Assembly: GCA_021798275.1 (NCBI GenBank)
Contig: JAJZMK010000011.1
Span: 1 to 47,788 of the forward strand
Length of the DNA stretch: 47,788 nt
Source: Actinomycetes bacterium
Lineage (GTDB): Bacteria; Actinomycetota; Acidimicrobiia; Acidimicrobiales; Bog-793
Direction: 5' to 3'
In this document: one piece after another, positions 26,371 to 36,084 of the stretch
Position numbering within the stretch: the first letter of the stretch is position 1
Layout: the number at the start of each line of letters is the position of its first letter
Made by a program: the position numbers and the translations under genes
Notes under the pieces: generated by a model
What the model was told of the DNA's origin: nothing
Database searches by the model: none
What the model saw: the letters and a program-made list of their open reading frames with translations, nothing else

Positions 26371-29355
26371 TTGGCTAAAAGGATTCGCGTATACGAGCTG
26401 GCGCGAGAACTCGGTATAGATAATAAAGGGGCACTCGATCTTTGTATTTCACTTGGTATTGAAGTAAAGAGCCATTCTTCTTCCATAGAAGACGCTCAAG
26501 CGGATCGGGTGCGACGCAAAGCTGAACGCGAAGGTATAAAAAGAGAATATAACGAGGCAGAGCAAGAAGCGGTTTCTGTCTCCGATCCCCCCTCTCAGAC
26601 TGCTCCCTCAACCCTTTCCGATGTCGTAGGCGACATCGAAAGAAAGGGAGAAAACATCAAGTATCCAGCTGCTTCAGGGACGAAAAAGTCTCCAACGAAG
26701 TTAAAAAGCGAAGCGGATACAGACAATGTTTCTTTGACGACGGAAACGGTTCGTCTTGACAAGTCTACCGCTGATGGGTCTCAAACTGAGACTCAGACGC
26801 AACCACCGGATACATCCGGAGAACACAGCAAAGTCATAAGAAGCCGTCCGGCCAGTGAACTGTCTGAATTGTCCAGGCAGCGAAGTTCTTTTCAAAATCC
26901 GTTTGCCCAGACTGAAGAGGACAAAAGAAATTCATCTCCCGCAGCCTCTCCACATCTAAAGCACAGCTCTTCCCCGGCGTCTCCGCGGGTAAACTCTGAC
27001 ACCAAGATACATCAGCGCCCCGGGGAAAAAGCGGGGGATAGAACTCACCAACCCAAGCCATTTATGGGATCTTCTGGTAAACCAATTCCACCTCCACCTG
27101 GTTCGCATCCGAAATCTCTTTCGGGCAAACCAATTCCGCCTCCACCTGGAATGGGCGGGCGGGCGGTAGCGCCCAAACCGAATGTCGCCCCGGCCCAAGG
27201 TTCTTCGCCGGGCCAAGGGCAGAGGTACAACAATTCCAACAGATCTTTCTCCACCGAGGGTCGTTCTCCCGCCGGTGGTAACAGGGGGACGGCTTCGCCT
27301 TCCTCCAGGCGTCCGTCATCTCCTGGTGCTCCACGCCAGTCAGGTCCCGGTGCTTCCGCACCCGGATCCTCCAGGCCTTCCTCCGGTTTTTTTGGTCAGC
27401 GCTCGACACCTCCCTCCCCTCCCGCTTCTCCGGGCGGATTGGGTTCGCGCGGCGGACCGGGAGCCCGTTCGGGTAGACCGCCGCAGAAAAAATCTCAGCG
27501 TCGAAGGAGAAACGTAGAAGAGCTGGAACCTATACAGGTAATGGCTTACGCTCCGTCCAGCGCTCCGATTCCGGATGGAGAAATAATTATAGAGCGCGGT
27601 TCTACTCCCCAGGAAGTGGGGCCGAAATTAAACAGATCGGCCGGAGATGTCATCCGCTTTTTGTTTTTACAAGGGGAAGTGGTCACCGCCACGCAGTCTT
27701 TAACCGATGAAATGATCGACCTGTTTGCCCTTGAGCTCGGTGCCAAGGTAACTCTTGTCGATCCGGGTGAAGAGCAAGAAGCGGTGTTGCAAGCGAAATT
27801 CTTTGCAGATGACGACGAGGAAGAATCGGTCGACATCAGGCCGAGGCCGCCTGTGGTAACTGTTATGGGTCACGTCGACCACGGTAAAACGCTTTTGCTC
27901 GACAGAATCAGAAACGCCAATGTGGTACAGGGAGAAGCCGGCGGAATAACCCAGCATATCGGCGCTTACCAAATCATTAAAAATGATCAGGCAATAACTT
28001 TTATCGATACTCCCGGACATGAAGCGTTTACGCAGATGAGAGCCAGGGGTGCCCAGGTAACGGATATCGTTATTTTGGTTGTGGCTGCAAATGACGGGGT
28101 TATGCCTCAGACAATAGAAGCGATCAACCATGCCAAAGCAGCCGAGGTGCCGATCATCGTGGCTGTCAATAAGATTGATAGGGCCGATGCCGATCCCACC
28201 AGGGTATTACAGCAACTCTCCGAATACGGTTTGATGGCCGAATCTTGGGGCGGGGACACGATAACCGTTGAGATTTCCGCTCTGCAAAACCTCGGCATAG
28301 ACGATCTGTTGGATCAGATTTTGGTTTTGTCGGAAGTGTTGGAACTGAAATCCGCTTACGACGGCAGGGCCAGAGCCACGGTACTGGAATCCAATTTGGA
28401 TATAGGACGTGGCCCCGTTGCCACGGCTATAGTACAAAGAGGTACCTTGAGGATAGGAGATCCCATAGTAGCGGGATCCACCTGGGGTAAGGTAAAAGCG
28501 ATCATCAACGATCAGGGTGATCAGATCAAAGAAGCTTTTCCGTCTACGCCCATCCAAATTCTCGGTCTTTCCCAGCCACCGGCAGCCGGAGACGATATCA
28601 GAGTGACCGGAGATCTGGCAACGGCCAAGACGATAGGTGAGCAGAGAGAACAGCGGGCGCGCCTAGCCGGTCACAACCAGGGGATGATTACCGGTTCCGG
28701 CGTGAAATTGGAAGATATTTTCGAGCAAATACAACGCGGGGAAGCCGCCACTTTGACTCTGGTACTGAAAGCCGATGTCCAGGGATCTTTGGAGGCCGTA
28801 ACGGAATCTTTGCGCAAGCTGGAGCGCGAAGATGTCAAGATCGTGTTTGTCCAAAGAGGGGTCGGCGGTATTACCGAAAACGACGTTCAACTTGCGGCGG
28901 CATCCAGAGCCAGTATCTTAGGGTTTAATGTCAGACCCAGCAGGCAGGCCAGAGAGCTGGCCGCTTTGCAACACGTGGAGATCAGAACTTATGAAGTTAT
29001 CTACAAGCTGATCGAAGAAATAGAGTCTGCCATGCTTGGTATGTTGGCTCCGGTCTACGAAGAAGTCGTCACCGGTGACGCCGAAGTGCGCGAGATCTTC
29101 AGAGTGCCGCGCATAGGCGCCATAGCCGGGTGTTATGTTCAAAACGGCACCATCACGCGAGGCTCAAAAGTGAGATTCTTGCGGGACGGCGTGATTATCT
29201 GGAAAGGCACGATCAACTCCTTGAGGCGTTTCAAAGAAGACGTACGAGAAGTCCAAGCCGGATTTGAGTGCGGAATAGGCCTCAGCGATTTCTCGGATTT
29301 GAAATCAGGTGATGTCATAGAGACCTACGAAGATAAAGAAATCTCGCGTACTTAA
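26371..29355 (+). CDS. infB: translation initiation factor IF-2
   Basis: GTPase that places fMet-tRNA on the 30S subunit. The N-terminal IF2_N helix domain is [20 protein letters not shown] disordered Pro/Gly/Ser/Arg-rich linker follows (about 60-385), with a twice-repeated GKPIPPPPG segment near residues 235-255. A second N domain (about 400-465) precedes the G domain: GHVDHGKT near residue 500, DTPGHEAF near 546 and NKID near 600. Domains II to IV complete the protein. The length of 994 aa is in the actinobacterial range. The start is TTG with only a weak AGG upstream. rbfA follows 11 bases later. Confidence 0.97.
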   Translation: MAKRIRVYELARELGIDNKGALDLCISLGIEVKSHSSSIEDAQADRVRRKAEREGIKREYNEAEQEAVSVSDPPSQTAPSTLSDVVGDIERKGENIKYPAASGTKKSPTKLKSEADTDNVSLTTETVRLDKSTADGSQTETQTQPPDTSGEHSKVIRSRPASELSELSRQRSSFQNPFAQTEEDKRNSSPAASPHLKHSSSPASPRVNSDTKIHQRPGEKAGDRTHQPKPFMGSSGKPIPPPPGSHPKSLSGKPIPPPPGMGGRAVAPKPNVAPAQGSSPGQGQRYNNSNRSFSTEGRSPAGGNRGTASPSSRRPSSPGAPRQSGPGASAPGSSRPSSGFFGQRSTPPSPPASPGGLGSRGGPGARSGRPPQKKSQRRRRNVEELEPIQVMAYAPSSAPIPDGEIIIERGSTPQEVGPKLNRSAGDVIRFLFLQGEVVTATQSLTDEMIDLFALELGAKVTLVDPGEEQEAVLQAKFFADDDEEESVDIRPRPPVVTVMGHVDHGKTLLLDRIRNANVVQGEAGGITQHIGAYQIIKNDQAITFIDTPGHEAFTQMRARGAQVTDIVILVVAANDGVMPQTIEAINHAKAAEVPIIVAVNKIDRADADPTRVLQQLSEYGLMAESWGGDTITVEISALQNLGIDDLLDQILVLSEVLELKSAYDGRARATVLESNLDIGRGPVATAIVQRGTLRIGDPIVAGSTWGKVKAIINDQGDQIKEAFPSTPIQILGLSQPPAAGDDIRVTGDLATAKTIGEQREQRARLAGHNQGMITGSGVKLEDIFEQIQRGEAATLTLVLKADVQGSLEAVTESLRKLEREDVKIVFVQRGVGGITENDVQLAAASRASILGFNVRPSRQARELAALQHVEIRTYEVIYKLIEEIESAMLGMLAPVYEEVVTGDAEVREIFRVPRIGAIAGCYVQNGTITRGSKVRFLRDGVIIWKGTINSLRRFKEDVREVQAGFECGIGLSDFSDLKSGDVIETYEDKEISRT

Positions 29356-29366
29356 TAAGGACCGAA

Positions 29367-29759
29367 ATGGCAAGGAACCCATCTCAACGCAGTTTCCCGA
29401 GGGCAGAGAGACTGTCATCTCTTTTTGCTGAAATACTGGCAGAGGAAATAGAAAGAATTGCCTACATAGATGATCGGGTATTTTTAATTACGCTAACCGG
29501 AGTAGAGGTCGACCCTGACATCCGGCATGCCACGATTTTTTTCAATTCACTGACCGATGAACAGTATGAACTTCTCGATGAATATAAAGCCCGTCTGAAA
29601 TCGGCAATTGCGTCCAAGACAAGATTAAAGAGAATCCCGCAACTGAAATTCGTCGTTGACCCCGCTATAGAAGGCGGAAATAAAATCGATACGGTGTTGC
29701 AAAAAATAGTGATACGCGATGAGATTGTGGTCGATAAAGAAAATTATAAGAATCTATAA
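29367..29759 (+). CDS. rbfA: ribosome-binding factor A
   Basis: A 130-aa KH-type protein needed for 30S maturation and cold growth. Family features are the N-terminal helix LSSLFAEILAEEIERI, the strand VFLITLTGVEVDPDIRHATIFF with the typical DxRHA segment, and the KRIPQLKFVVDPA segment before the C-terminus. ATG 29367 has AAGGA a few bases upstream. It sits in the standard order infB-rbfA-truB. Confidence 0.94.
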   Translation: MARNPSQRSFPRAERLSSLFAEILAEEIERIAYIDDRVFLITLTGVEVDPDIRHATIFFNSLTDEQYELLDEYKARLKSAIASKTRLKRIPQLKFVVDPAIEGGNKIDTVLQKIVIRDEIVVDKENYKNL

Positions 29760-29806
29760 ATTGACCTTTCCCATGACCTGCTTATATAGACATCTACAAA
29801 TTCGCC

Positions 29807-30757
29807 ATGCCTGACGCTCATCTAGACGGGGTCGCTGTGATTGACAAACCGCCCGGGATGACGTCTCACGACGTCGTCAATTATTTAAGAAGAGCTCTCG
29901 GGACAAAAGCGATAGGTCATGCCGGGACCCTGGACCCGGATGCAACCGGAGTTTTGATTCTAGCCGTCGGTAGGGCCACAAGGCTCTTGCGGTTTATCCA
30001 ATCCCAGAAGAAAACTTATCTGGGTAAAATTCATTTCGGGGCACAGACCTCTTCTTTGGATTCTTCCGGCGAGCTTTTGGAAGCATTTGACATGACGGAG
30101 GTATCAAAGAGCGATATATCTTCGGCTATGTCTCACTTCCTCGGGCGGATAGAACAATTGCCGCCCATGGTTTCCAGTGTAAAAGTAAACGGAGTGCGGT
30201 TACATAAACTTGCCAGGCAGGGATTGGAAGTGGAGCGCAAACCGAGAGAGGTTGAGATATATGACTTCTCTCTGACCGATATTGAATACGGACAAGACCA
30301 GGGTATATATTTTCAAAATACAACCGGCTTAGATCCCTATCCCGCCGGTCCGACCGTCAGCGTAAAAGTTACCTGCTCGAGTGGAACATATATCAGATCT
30401 CTGGCAGATGATCTGGGCAAATTACTGAAAGGTGGGGCTTTCCTTTCCGACTTGCGCCGTATATCTTCGGGGAACTTCGACATCTCCGAATCGCTTCAAT
30501 TGGAAGAAGTCTCAGCCGATAAGCTACTGGCTCCCTTGAGACTTGTAGATTTTCTACCCAAAGTGACAGTCCCGGCCGATCTTTTACTTGACGTGACTAA
30601 CGGAAAAGTATTTTACTCCCATGAACTTTCCCACCAAGGGTCCGGCCCATGGGTTCTCTTGAAAGAAGACGGAGAGCTACTGGCTGTATATGAGTCGTAC
30701 AGAGACGAGGCGATCAAGCCGATTATGGTCTTACGTCAATATGAAAAAGATGTATGA
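29807..30757 (+). CDS. truB: tRNA pseudouridine(55) synthase
   Basis: Makes pseudouridine 55 in the T loop of tRNAs. The N-terminus has GVAVIDKPPGMTSHDVV; the catalytic Asp43 lies in GHAGTLDPDATGVL. YLGKIHFG, PPMVSSVKVNGVRLHKLAR and CSSGTYIRSLADDLG are further family motifs. The length of 316 aa is normal. ATG 29807 has no clear ribosome site but is supported by homology of the first residues. It lies 47 bases after rbfA. Confidence 0.95.
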   Translation: MPDAHLDGVAVIDKPPGMTSHDVVNYLRRALGTKAIGHAGTLDPDATGVLILAVGRATRLLRFIQSQKKTYLGKIHFGAQTSSLDSSGELLEAFDMTEVSKSDISSAMSHFLGRIEQLPPMVSSVKVNGVRLHKLARQGLEVERKPREVEIYDFSLTDIEYGQDQGIYFQNTTGLDPYPAGPTVSVKVTCSSGTYIRSLADDLGKLLKGGAFLSDLRRISSGNFDISESLQLEEVSADKLLAPLRLVDFLPKVTVPADLLLDVTNGKVFYSHELSHQGSGPWVLLKEDGELLAVYESYRDEAIKPIMVLRQYEKDV

Positions 30758-30796
30758 TCCGAAAAGCGGAATCAAACGTAGGATAAATACTGCCAG

Positions 30797-31948
30797 ATGA
30801 CTAATAATTCCAAAGCAAAGACCGGTGGTTTGGTAGCCGTAATAGGCACTTTTGACGGCGTTCATCGCGGGCATAGATACTTGATAGATCAAGCTCTTGA
30901 TTACTATAAGAATTATACGGCCGATCCCTATGGTGACTCTGGTATCAAATCCGATTTAAGATGCGGAGTCATCACGTTTGACAGACATCCGGCTTCTGTA
31001 TTGCGGCCCGGGCTTGAGCCCTTGCAACTGACGGACTTGGAAGAAAAAATCAATCTTCTGATGGATACCGGAATTGACGAGATGTGGGTCATTAAATTTG
31101 ATATGCACACTTCACAATTGACAGCCCGGGAGTTTGTCACCGATATCTTATTGGATAAGCTCGGTGTTTCTGCTTTATTTGTGGGAGAGAATTTTCGTTT
31201 CGGATACCGCGCTGCGGGAGATGTTCAATTGCTTACCCAACTTGGCGAGGAGCTCGGATTTCATTTCGGTCACGTTCCTCTCTTGATGGATGAAACTCTG
31301 AGAATGACAATTTCTTCGACAAGTATCAGGACTCTCATATCGTCAGGTGATATCAGCGAAGCAAACCGACTGCTTGGTCGCTCTTATAAAATTAAAGTCT
31401 TTCCTTACGCCACGGCAGATGATTCGATCATCTGCCGCTGCTCTTTTGCACCGGCTCTGCCGGCTTTTGGCTCCTATGCGGGCTCTCTTTCCTTGACGGA
31501 AGCAATTTTGGAAGGGACAAAAGCAGATTCGGAAAATGTGGATGTGCCCGGAAATAATCTGATCTATATTTCAAGAGATTCATTTTTTAAAAAAGCCCCG
31601 AAAAAAGGTGCCGGAGCCGGTGTATCTTTTGATAACTTAAAAGTCACACCGATCCCAAGCGGTTCTTGGTCTGGCTATGAGTTGATTTTGGGAAAACAAA
31701 TACCTATTTCCTCTGATCCTGATTACACGGACATACAAGACGGCTTAGCGGAAAATGAAGCTCAAGGCGACACGGCTACCTCCGATAACTTTCAAGCCGG
31801 TTTTGGGCTAAACAATTATAAATTTATTCGAATCGATAACCTCAGAACCGATGCGATGTCGGAATTGAAAAAAGTGGTTTTTACCGCAGACGGCCAGTTG
31901 AGGAATGGGTTTGAATCCTTTGTGGAGCTAAAGCACCGCTTGAGCTAA
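30797..31948 (+). CDS. ribF: RibF-like FMN adenylyltransferase with degenerate riboflavin-kinase domain
   Basis: Normal RibF converts riboflavin to FMN and FAD. The N-terminal adenylyltransferase half is intact: IGTFDGVHRGH (HxGH type motif at residues 23-26), VGENFRFGYRAAGD and ISSTSIRTLI near 172. The C-terminal half (from about 195) should carry the kinase signature GxPTAN, but the matching region after LLGRSYKI reads VFPYATADDSI and no such motif occurs anywhere in it. It is also longer (383 aa against about 310) and Ser/Asp-rich. The kinase is probably inactive. It follows truB by 39 bases, the usual place. Confidence 0.85.
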   Translation: MTNNSKAKTGGLVAVIGTFDGVHRGHRYLIDQALDYYKNYTADPYGDSGIKSDLRCGVITFDRHPASVLRPGLEPLQLTDLEEKINLLMDTGIDEMWVIKFDMHTSQLTAREFVTDILLDKLGVSALFVGENFRFGYRAAGDVQLLTQLGEELGFHFGHVPLLMDETLRMTISSTSIRTLISSGDISEANRLLGRSYKIKVFPYATADDSIICRCSFAPALPAFGSYAGSLSLTEAILEGTKADSENVDVPGNNLIYISRDSFFKKAPKKGAGAGVSFDNLKVTPIPSGSWSGYELILGKQIPISSDPDYTDIQDGLAENEAQGDTATSDNFQAGFGLNNYKFIRIDNLRTDAMSELKKVVFTADGQLRNGFESFVELKHRLS

Positions 31949-32113
31949 CAAGATTTGCCAAAATTCGATTTGGGCGGTAGGTTTGATAGTCGCAATTGCT
32001 TGAGATGTCCAGAGAGTAATTTCTTCTTCTCAAAAGAACCTAAAAGCCCGCGCCAGCGTAGCTATCTGATCAGGGTTAGTATAAAGGTGCTACGAGATCT
32101 AAGGAGTGACTAA

Positions 32114-33508
32114 ATGCCGGTCCATTATCATCACAAAAATCAAAACGAAATTTCTTTTACCCCAATATACGCACTCGACAGCGAAGTGAGAACCCTTCCC
32201 AGAGATAAGATGCCCGATCGCATATTGGATCCAAAGCAAGCTTCACAATTTATTACAGATCAGCTCTTGCTGGATGGGCAAGCAAAATTGAATCTGGCCA
32301 CATTTGTCACCACATGGATGGAACCGGAAGCGGCTCAATTGATAGCAGATTGTGCCAATAAAAATATTATCGATAAAGACGAATATCCTCAAACAACTGA
32401 AATTGAAAAAAGGTGTATTAATATTATCGCTAATCTATGGCACGCCCCACAGTCTTTATCAGCGTTGGGGTGCTCTACGGTCGGCTCAAGCGAGGCTGCC
32501 ATGTTGGCAGGCCTGGCTCTGTTGTTTAACTGGCGTAAAAAGCGGTTGAGTAAAAATTTAGACATATCACATCCGAATCTGGTTATGGGAATCAATGTCC
32601 AAGTGTGTTGGGAAAAGTTCTGCCGCTATTTTGATGTGGAACCTAAGTTTGTTCCCATGGAGGGAGACAGGCGTATGCTGACACCCGATCAAATCCCTTC
32701 ATATGTGGATGAAAATACCATCGGAGTCATCGCCGTAATGGGATCGACGCAGGACGGCGCCTATGAGCCGGTTGAGGCTATTTCCAAGTCACTGGATGAG
32801 ATGTATCAAAACACCGGTCTGGACATAAAAATTCACGTCGATGCCGCTTCCGGCGGTTTTTTTGCCCCTTTTGTCCAACCAGATATCAAATGGGACTTCC
32901 GGGTTGACAGAGTCGTTTCCATCAATGCCTCCGGGCATAAATACGGTCTCGTCTATCCCGGTATCGGCTGGGTGCTATGGCGCCATAGCGACAATTTGCC
33001 CGAGGAACTGGTTTTTAAGGTAAACTACCTCGGAGGTGAAATGCCGACTTTCTCTCTCAATTTTTCAAGATCCGGTGCACAGGTTGTGGGGCAATACTAC
33101 CAATTTATCAGGCTGGGCTACGAAGGCTATAGTGCCGTTCATAAAGGATGTGCCGAGATCGCCACATATTTGAGCTCGGAAATAGAAAACCTGGGCGTCT
33201 TTGATCTTCTCACTTACGGAAATGATTTGCCGGTATTTGTCTTTAAGCTAAAAGAAGAGATAGATAACTATAGTGTTTTTGATATTTCCACCCAATTGCG
33301 AAAATATGGTTGGCAATTGCCCGCGTACTCATTTCCCAAAAACTTAGAGGATGTTTCCGTGTTGCGGATAGTGGTGAGAAACGGATTTGACAGAGATTTG
33401 GCAGCCATGTTGATCGATCATTTGAAAGACGAAGTTGCCAACCTTTCCGGGAGGTCAAAATCAGTTACCGACATCTCCGCTACCATGGGTCAAAGCTTTC
33501 ACCACTGA
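32114..33508 (+). CDS. gadB: glutamate decarboxylase (PLP-dependent)
   Basis: Converts glutamate to GABA and consumes a proton, a known acid-resistance reaction. Asp243 in HVDAASGGFFAPF and the PLP-binding Lys276 in NASGHKYGLVYPGIGW have the same numbers as in E. coli GadB. The length of 464 aa also agrees (466). The C-terminus ends QSFHH, comparable to the QNSFKHT end of GadB whose His closes the active site at neutral pH. AAGGAGTG precedes the ATG. No GadC antiporter gene is in the window. A terminator follows, so the gene is a single unit. Confidence 0.95.
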   Translation: MPVHYHHKNQNEISFTPIYALDSEVRTLPRDKMPDRILDPKQASQFITDQLLLDGQAKLNLATFVTTWMEPEAAQLIADCANKNIIDKDEYPQTTEIEKRCINIIANLWHAPQSLSALGCSTVGSSEAAMLAGLALLFNWRKKRLSKNLDISHPNLVMGINVQVCWEKFCRYFDVEPKFVPMEGDRRMLTPDQIPSYVDENTIGVIAVMGSTQDGAYEPVEAISKSLDEMYQNTGLDIKIHVDAASGGFFAPFVQPDIKWDFRVDRVVSINASGHKYGLVYPGIGWVLWRHSDNLPEELVFKVNYLGGEMPTFSLNFSRSGAQVVGQYYQFIRLGYEGYSAVHKGCAEIATYLSSEIENLGVFDLLTYGNDLPVFVFKLKEEIDNYSVFDISTQLRKYGWQLPAYSFPKNLEDVSVLRIVVRNGFDRDLAAMLIDHLKDEVANLSGRSKSVTDISATMGQSFHH

Positions 33509-33538
33509 CATAGAACATCTTATGTCGGCACCGGCCGC

Positions 33539-33560
33539 AAACGAACCTTGTTCGTTTTTT
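33539..33560 (+). terminator. Rho-independent terminator after gadB
   Basis: AAACGAAC and GTTCGTTT form a perfect 8-bp stem with a CTT loop and run directly into TTT. It lies 30 bases after the gadB stop. Confidence 0.8.
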
Positions 33561-33702
33561 AGTAAGCGCCTGAGTAAATTGTAATCCGTGAAAACATTTA
33601 CTTTATGGGGGATGTGTTTTCGCTACTTGTCGCCATCCAATCATTTCGTTTGGAGCTACAGAGATCGGAGGCAAATGCCATACATCCAGACAGCATATTG
33701 AT

Positions 33703-34173
33703 TTATGACGATTCCGGCGGCGCCTCATTTTTAGCCAGAAGAACTTTTATTTCATCAAGTTTTGACATCAAAGTCTCCAGACCTCCCGGGGTCTCAAGGT
33801 CAAGATAATCCCTGATGGTTTCCGCATCTTTGAAGGTTTCCACCGATCTTGCATCGGCGGCTATACTTTGCACATTTTGCCCGACCATAATGACGCTCAA
33901 TAGGACCAACTGGAGAAAAGTCTGGGCAATCCAGGCTATTATTCCTTCGCCGGATGGCTTCAGAGCGGCGGGAAGACCAAGAAGAGCTATAATCGTAAAA
34001 AGATATGCACACCACATGGTGCCGACGATGCTGGTGACGAATACGGCTATTTTGGCATTAAAACCGTCGACTTCTTTCATGGCCAATTTGAGGGAGGAAA
34101 GCGAAGGATGTAAAGCGCGGGATAAATGATCTCTGGTGCGTACGGGGTGATGACCTACGTCCTTTTTTATCAC
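33703..34173 (-). CDS. small conserved-looking membrane protein
   Basis: A 156-aa protein with two hydrophobic segments (about residues 41-70 and 78-98). The membrane core FVTSIVGTMWCAYLFTIIALL and WIAQTFLQLVLLSVIMVGQNVQ resembles a family of small actinobacterial membrane proteins of unknown function. The cytoplasmic tail (about 100-156) is charged and helical. The start is GTG with GGAG seven bases upstream. It converges with gadB. No function can be assigned. Confidence 0.72.
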   Translation of the reverse strand: MIKKDVGHHPVRTRDHLSRALHPSLSSLKLAMKEVDGFNAKIAVFVTSIVGTMWCAYLFTIIALLGLPAALKPSGEGIIAWIAQTFLQLVLLSVIMVGQNVQSIAADARSVETFKDAETIRDYLDLETPGGLETLMSKLDEIKVLLAKNEAPPESS

Positions 34174-34674
34174 TTGATAACTCCAATCCTGTTAGGGGCT
34201 TTCTCTGTCTCTATCATAGGTGAATAGAGATCATACATAAATATAAATCGATATATTTATCCCACCTCCGAGACTGTAGATCTTGATGAGTTTTGGATAG
34301 GTAACCTCTTACTATCTGGAACAAAATCAAATTTACCGCAACAGGCAATTCTTTTGACAAGAGAGAATATGTTGTGGCAGTTTTGTAAAAAATACACTAC
34401 GTTATGACATCTAGTGCCATTTTATAGTAGTTGGTAGATACTTTTTAATACCAGATACAAGATATTTTGAAAATAAAAATCTCTCGGTTTTATTTATAGA
34501 AATTTGGCTACAAAAAAATTCCAGGCGCGATGTCGCAAATTTCTATTTGCTGTATATACTAAATCTCAAGACTAAATTGAGCCATGACATATAATTACGT
34601 ATCGATGTATTAATACGTATAAATGTATTAATACGTAGTCATATATCATGATTTGGATATTACTTGGAGGGGAA
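34174..34674. other. divergent regulatory region
   Basis: About 500 A+T-rich bases between the small membrane protein (minus) and the Lys-rich secreted protein (plus). The only notable structure is the pair of palindromic direct repeats near 34605-34637. GGAGGGGAA before ATG 34675 is a strong ribosome site. Confidence 0.4.
34605..34637. promoter_or_regulatory. two 15-bp direct repeats with palindromic core
   Basis: ATGTATTAATACGTA occurs at 34605-34619 and again at 34623-34637, a spacing of 18 bases. Each holds the palindrome TATTAATA with near-symmetric flanks, and TACGTAT occurs again just upstream. This arrangement suits a dimeric repressor or activator bound on the same DNA face, about 40-70 bases before the downstream start codon. 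Confidence 0.55.
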
Positions 34675-35745
34675 ATGAAACGTCTGTTAGTGTCGCTTTT
34701 TCTGTCATGTGCCATAGCTCTGCTCACGGCTCCTCTTGTGGCCGGTGCGACCACCGCTATCCATGTGAGAACCGGAAATACAATAAGTGCGTCGAAGGCA
34801 TTGCCCTTTGGTTCTCATGATCTCGGGCGGGTTTTGGTTTTATCAGATCGAGGGTTTGGCCGGCAGAAGGTCGTCGTCGATAGTGCATATGGTTTTGAGC
34901 CGGAAAGCCATGTAGTATTGACGGCAAGTACGACAGCAAAAAACTCTTCCGCAAAAGATTCCCGTTCATCAAAAAGAGATGCGAAATCTAAAACCAAGAA
35001 AAATACCTCATCTAAGAAAAAGACATCTACGAAGAGAACCTCCAAAAAGAGCGATAAGACCTCTAAGAAGCCTACAAAATCTAAAACCGGCAGGTATGTT
35101 CACTCCAAGAAAAAAGCCGTCAAAAAAGGCGATAAGAAAGTAAAGAAGTCTACAAAATCTAAAACCAAGAAAAATACCTCATCTAAGAAAAAGACATCTA
35201 CGAAGAGAACCTCCAAAAAGAGTGATAAGAAAACCCGGAAAAAATCAAGCAGTAGCGTAAAAAGGAAGACTACCGTACCCAAGACAACGACATCTAAGTC
35301 CTCTTCGACAAAGTCCATCGACAAAAAGACATCAGGGCATACATCTTCCGGTAATCATTCCACTCCCACAACCACCACCCGGGCAGTCTCCGTGAAGAAA
35401 ACTTCTCCGACGACAACTTTGACAAAGCCTGCAGGCGGATCTATATCGGGGCAAAAAGTACTCTTTAAATATTCGGGAACCAAGAGCATCATTACACCCA
35501 GCTTTTCCGTACCACCGGGTGGCTGGAATCTCAAATATAGCTACACCTGTAATCCGGCCGGCTCTCTGTTGCAATTTACCGTATATCAAAACAAAGAGTT
35601 AGATGTCAATGATTTGGGACCTGATATAGAAAACCAGGGTGTCGGGCAAGGTATCAGTTCTTACTACGTCGACAACGGAAATTTTGATATACATGTTGCA
35701 AATTATCACTGCAGTAAGTGGAGCCTTACCGTAATTGAAAAGTAG
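34675..35745 (+). CDS. secreted Lys/Ser/Thr-rich protein with C-terminal beta domain
   Basis: The start is ATG 34675, after GGAGGGGAA; a frame start 27 bases upstream lacks a site. The product has 356 aa. The signal peptide MKRLLVSLFLSC...LVAGA ends near residue 25. An N-terminal segment (about 26-85) leads into a histone-H1-like tract of Lys, Ser and Thr (about 90-260) with a repeated block containing KNTSSKKKTSTKRTSKKSD. The last ~100 residues look like a compact beta domain with two Cys (YSYTCNPAG and NYHCSKW). An export-plus-polycation design suggests binding to wall polymers, nucleic acid or minerals. The function is unknown. Confidence 0.75.
   Translation: MKRLLVSLFLSCAIALLTAPLVAGATTAIHVRTGNTISASKALPFGSHDLGRVLVLSDRGFGRQKVVVDSAYGFEPESHVVLTASTTAKNSSAKDSRSSKRDAKSKTKKNTSSKKKTSTKRTSKKSDKTSKKPTKSKTGRYVHSKKKAVKKGDKKVKKSTKSKTKKNTSSKKKTSTKRTSKKSDKKTRKKSSSSVKRKTTVPKTTTSKSSSTKSIDKKTSGHTSSGNHSTPTTTTRAVSVKKTSPTTTLTKPAGGSISGQKVLFKYSGTKSIITPSFSVPPGGWNLKYSYTCNPAGSLLQFTVYQNKELDVNDLGPDIENQGVGQGISSYYVDNGNFDIHVANYHCSKWSLTVIEK
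34984..35230 (+). repeat. 76-bp direct repeat, offset 171 bp, within the Lys-rich tract
   Basis: The copies at 34984-35059 and 35155-35230 differ at one base that I can see (GAGCGATAAG against GAGTGATAAG). A shorter partial copy (TACAAAATCTAAAACC) lies between them. The offset is a multiple of three, so the repeat is in frame and can expand or contract without frameshift. Confidence 0.85.
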
Positions 35746-36084
35746 ATCAACGGTTAAGCTATAGAGATGAAAGTTTTCATATCTAGGTGGGGAAAAGAAA
35801 TTTCTACCACTCCCGGCGTCTTTGTGGATTTGAGTTGAGAATATAATCGGGGAAATCTTGGCACCTCTTTTGATTCTGAGATTTCTCCGATTGTGCATGT
35901 TGTATCGGCCTTGATTTGCTAAAGCATACATGATAGCGCAACGGCACTATCATGTCCGATCTTTTCAGGGACTTTTATTGCCCAGATAAATCTTTTGGAT
36001 CGCTGCCCGACCCCAGAAGGCTTGCTTTGCTGTAATGATGTATTATATTGATAAAGATTGATAGCTGTATAGTATCGGTCAAGT
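35746..36084. other. intergenic region with one hairpin
   Basis: About 340 bases. ACATGATAG (35928-35936) and CTATCATGT (35947-35955) form a perfect 9-bp stem, followed after six bases by TTTT; it may be the terminator of the Lys-rich protein gene, though far from its stop. A near-palindrome TAGAGATGAAA/TTTCATATCTA lies close to 35760. Nothing else was recognised. Confidence 0.45.

Noticed and set aside
34815-35324. Phe/Leu/Val/Asp-rich antisense frames across the Lys-rich tract
   Set aside because: Mirror images of the AAG/AAA lysine repeats; the sense strand is supported by the ribosome site and signal peptide.
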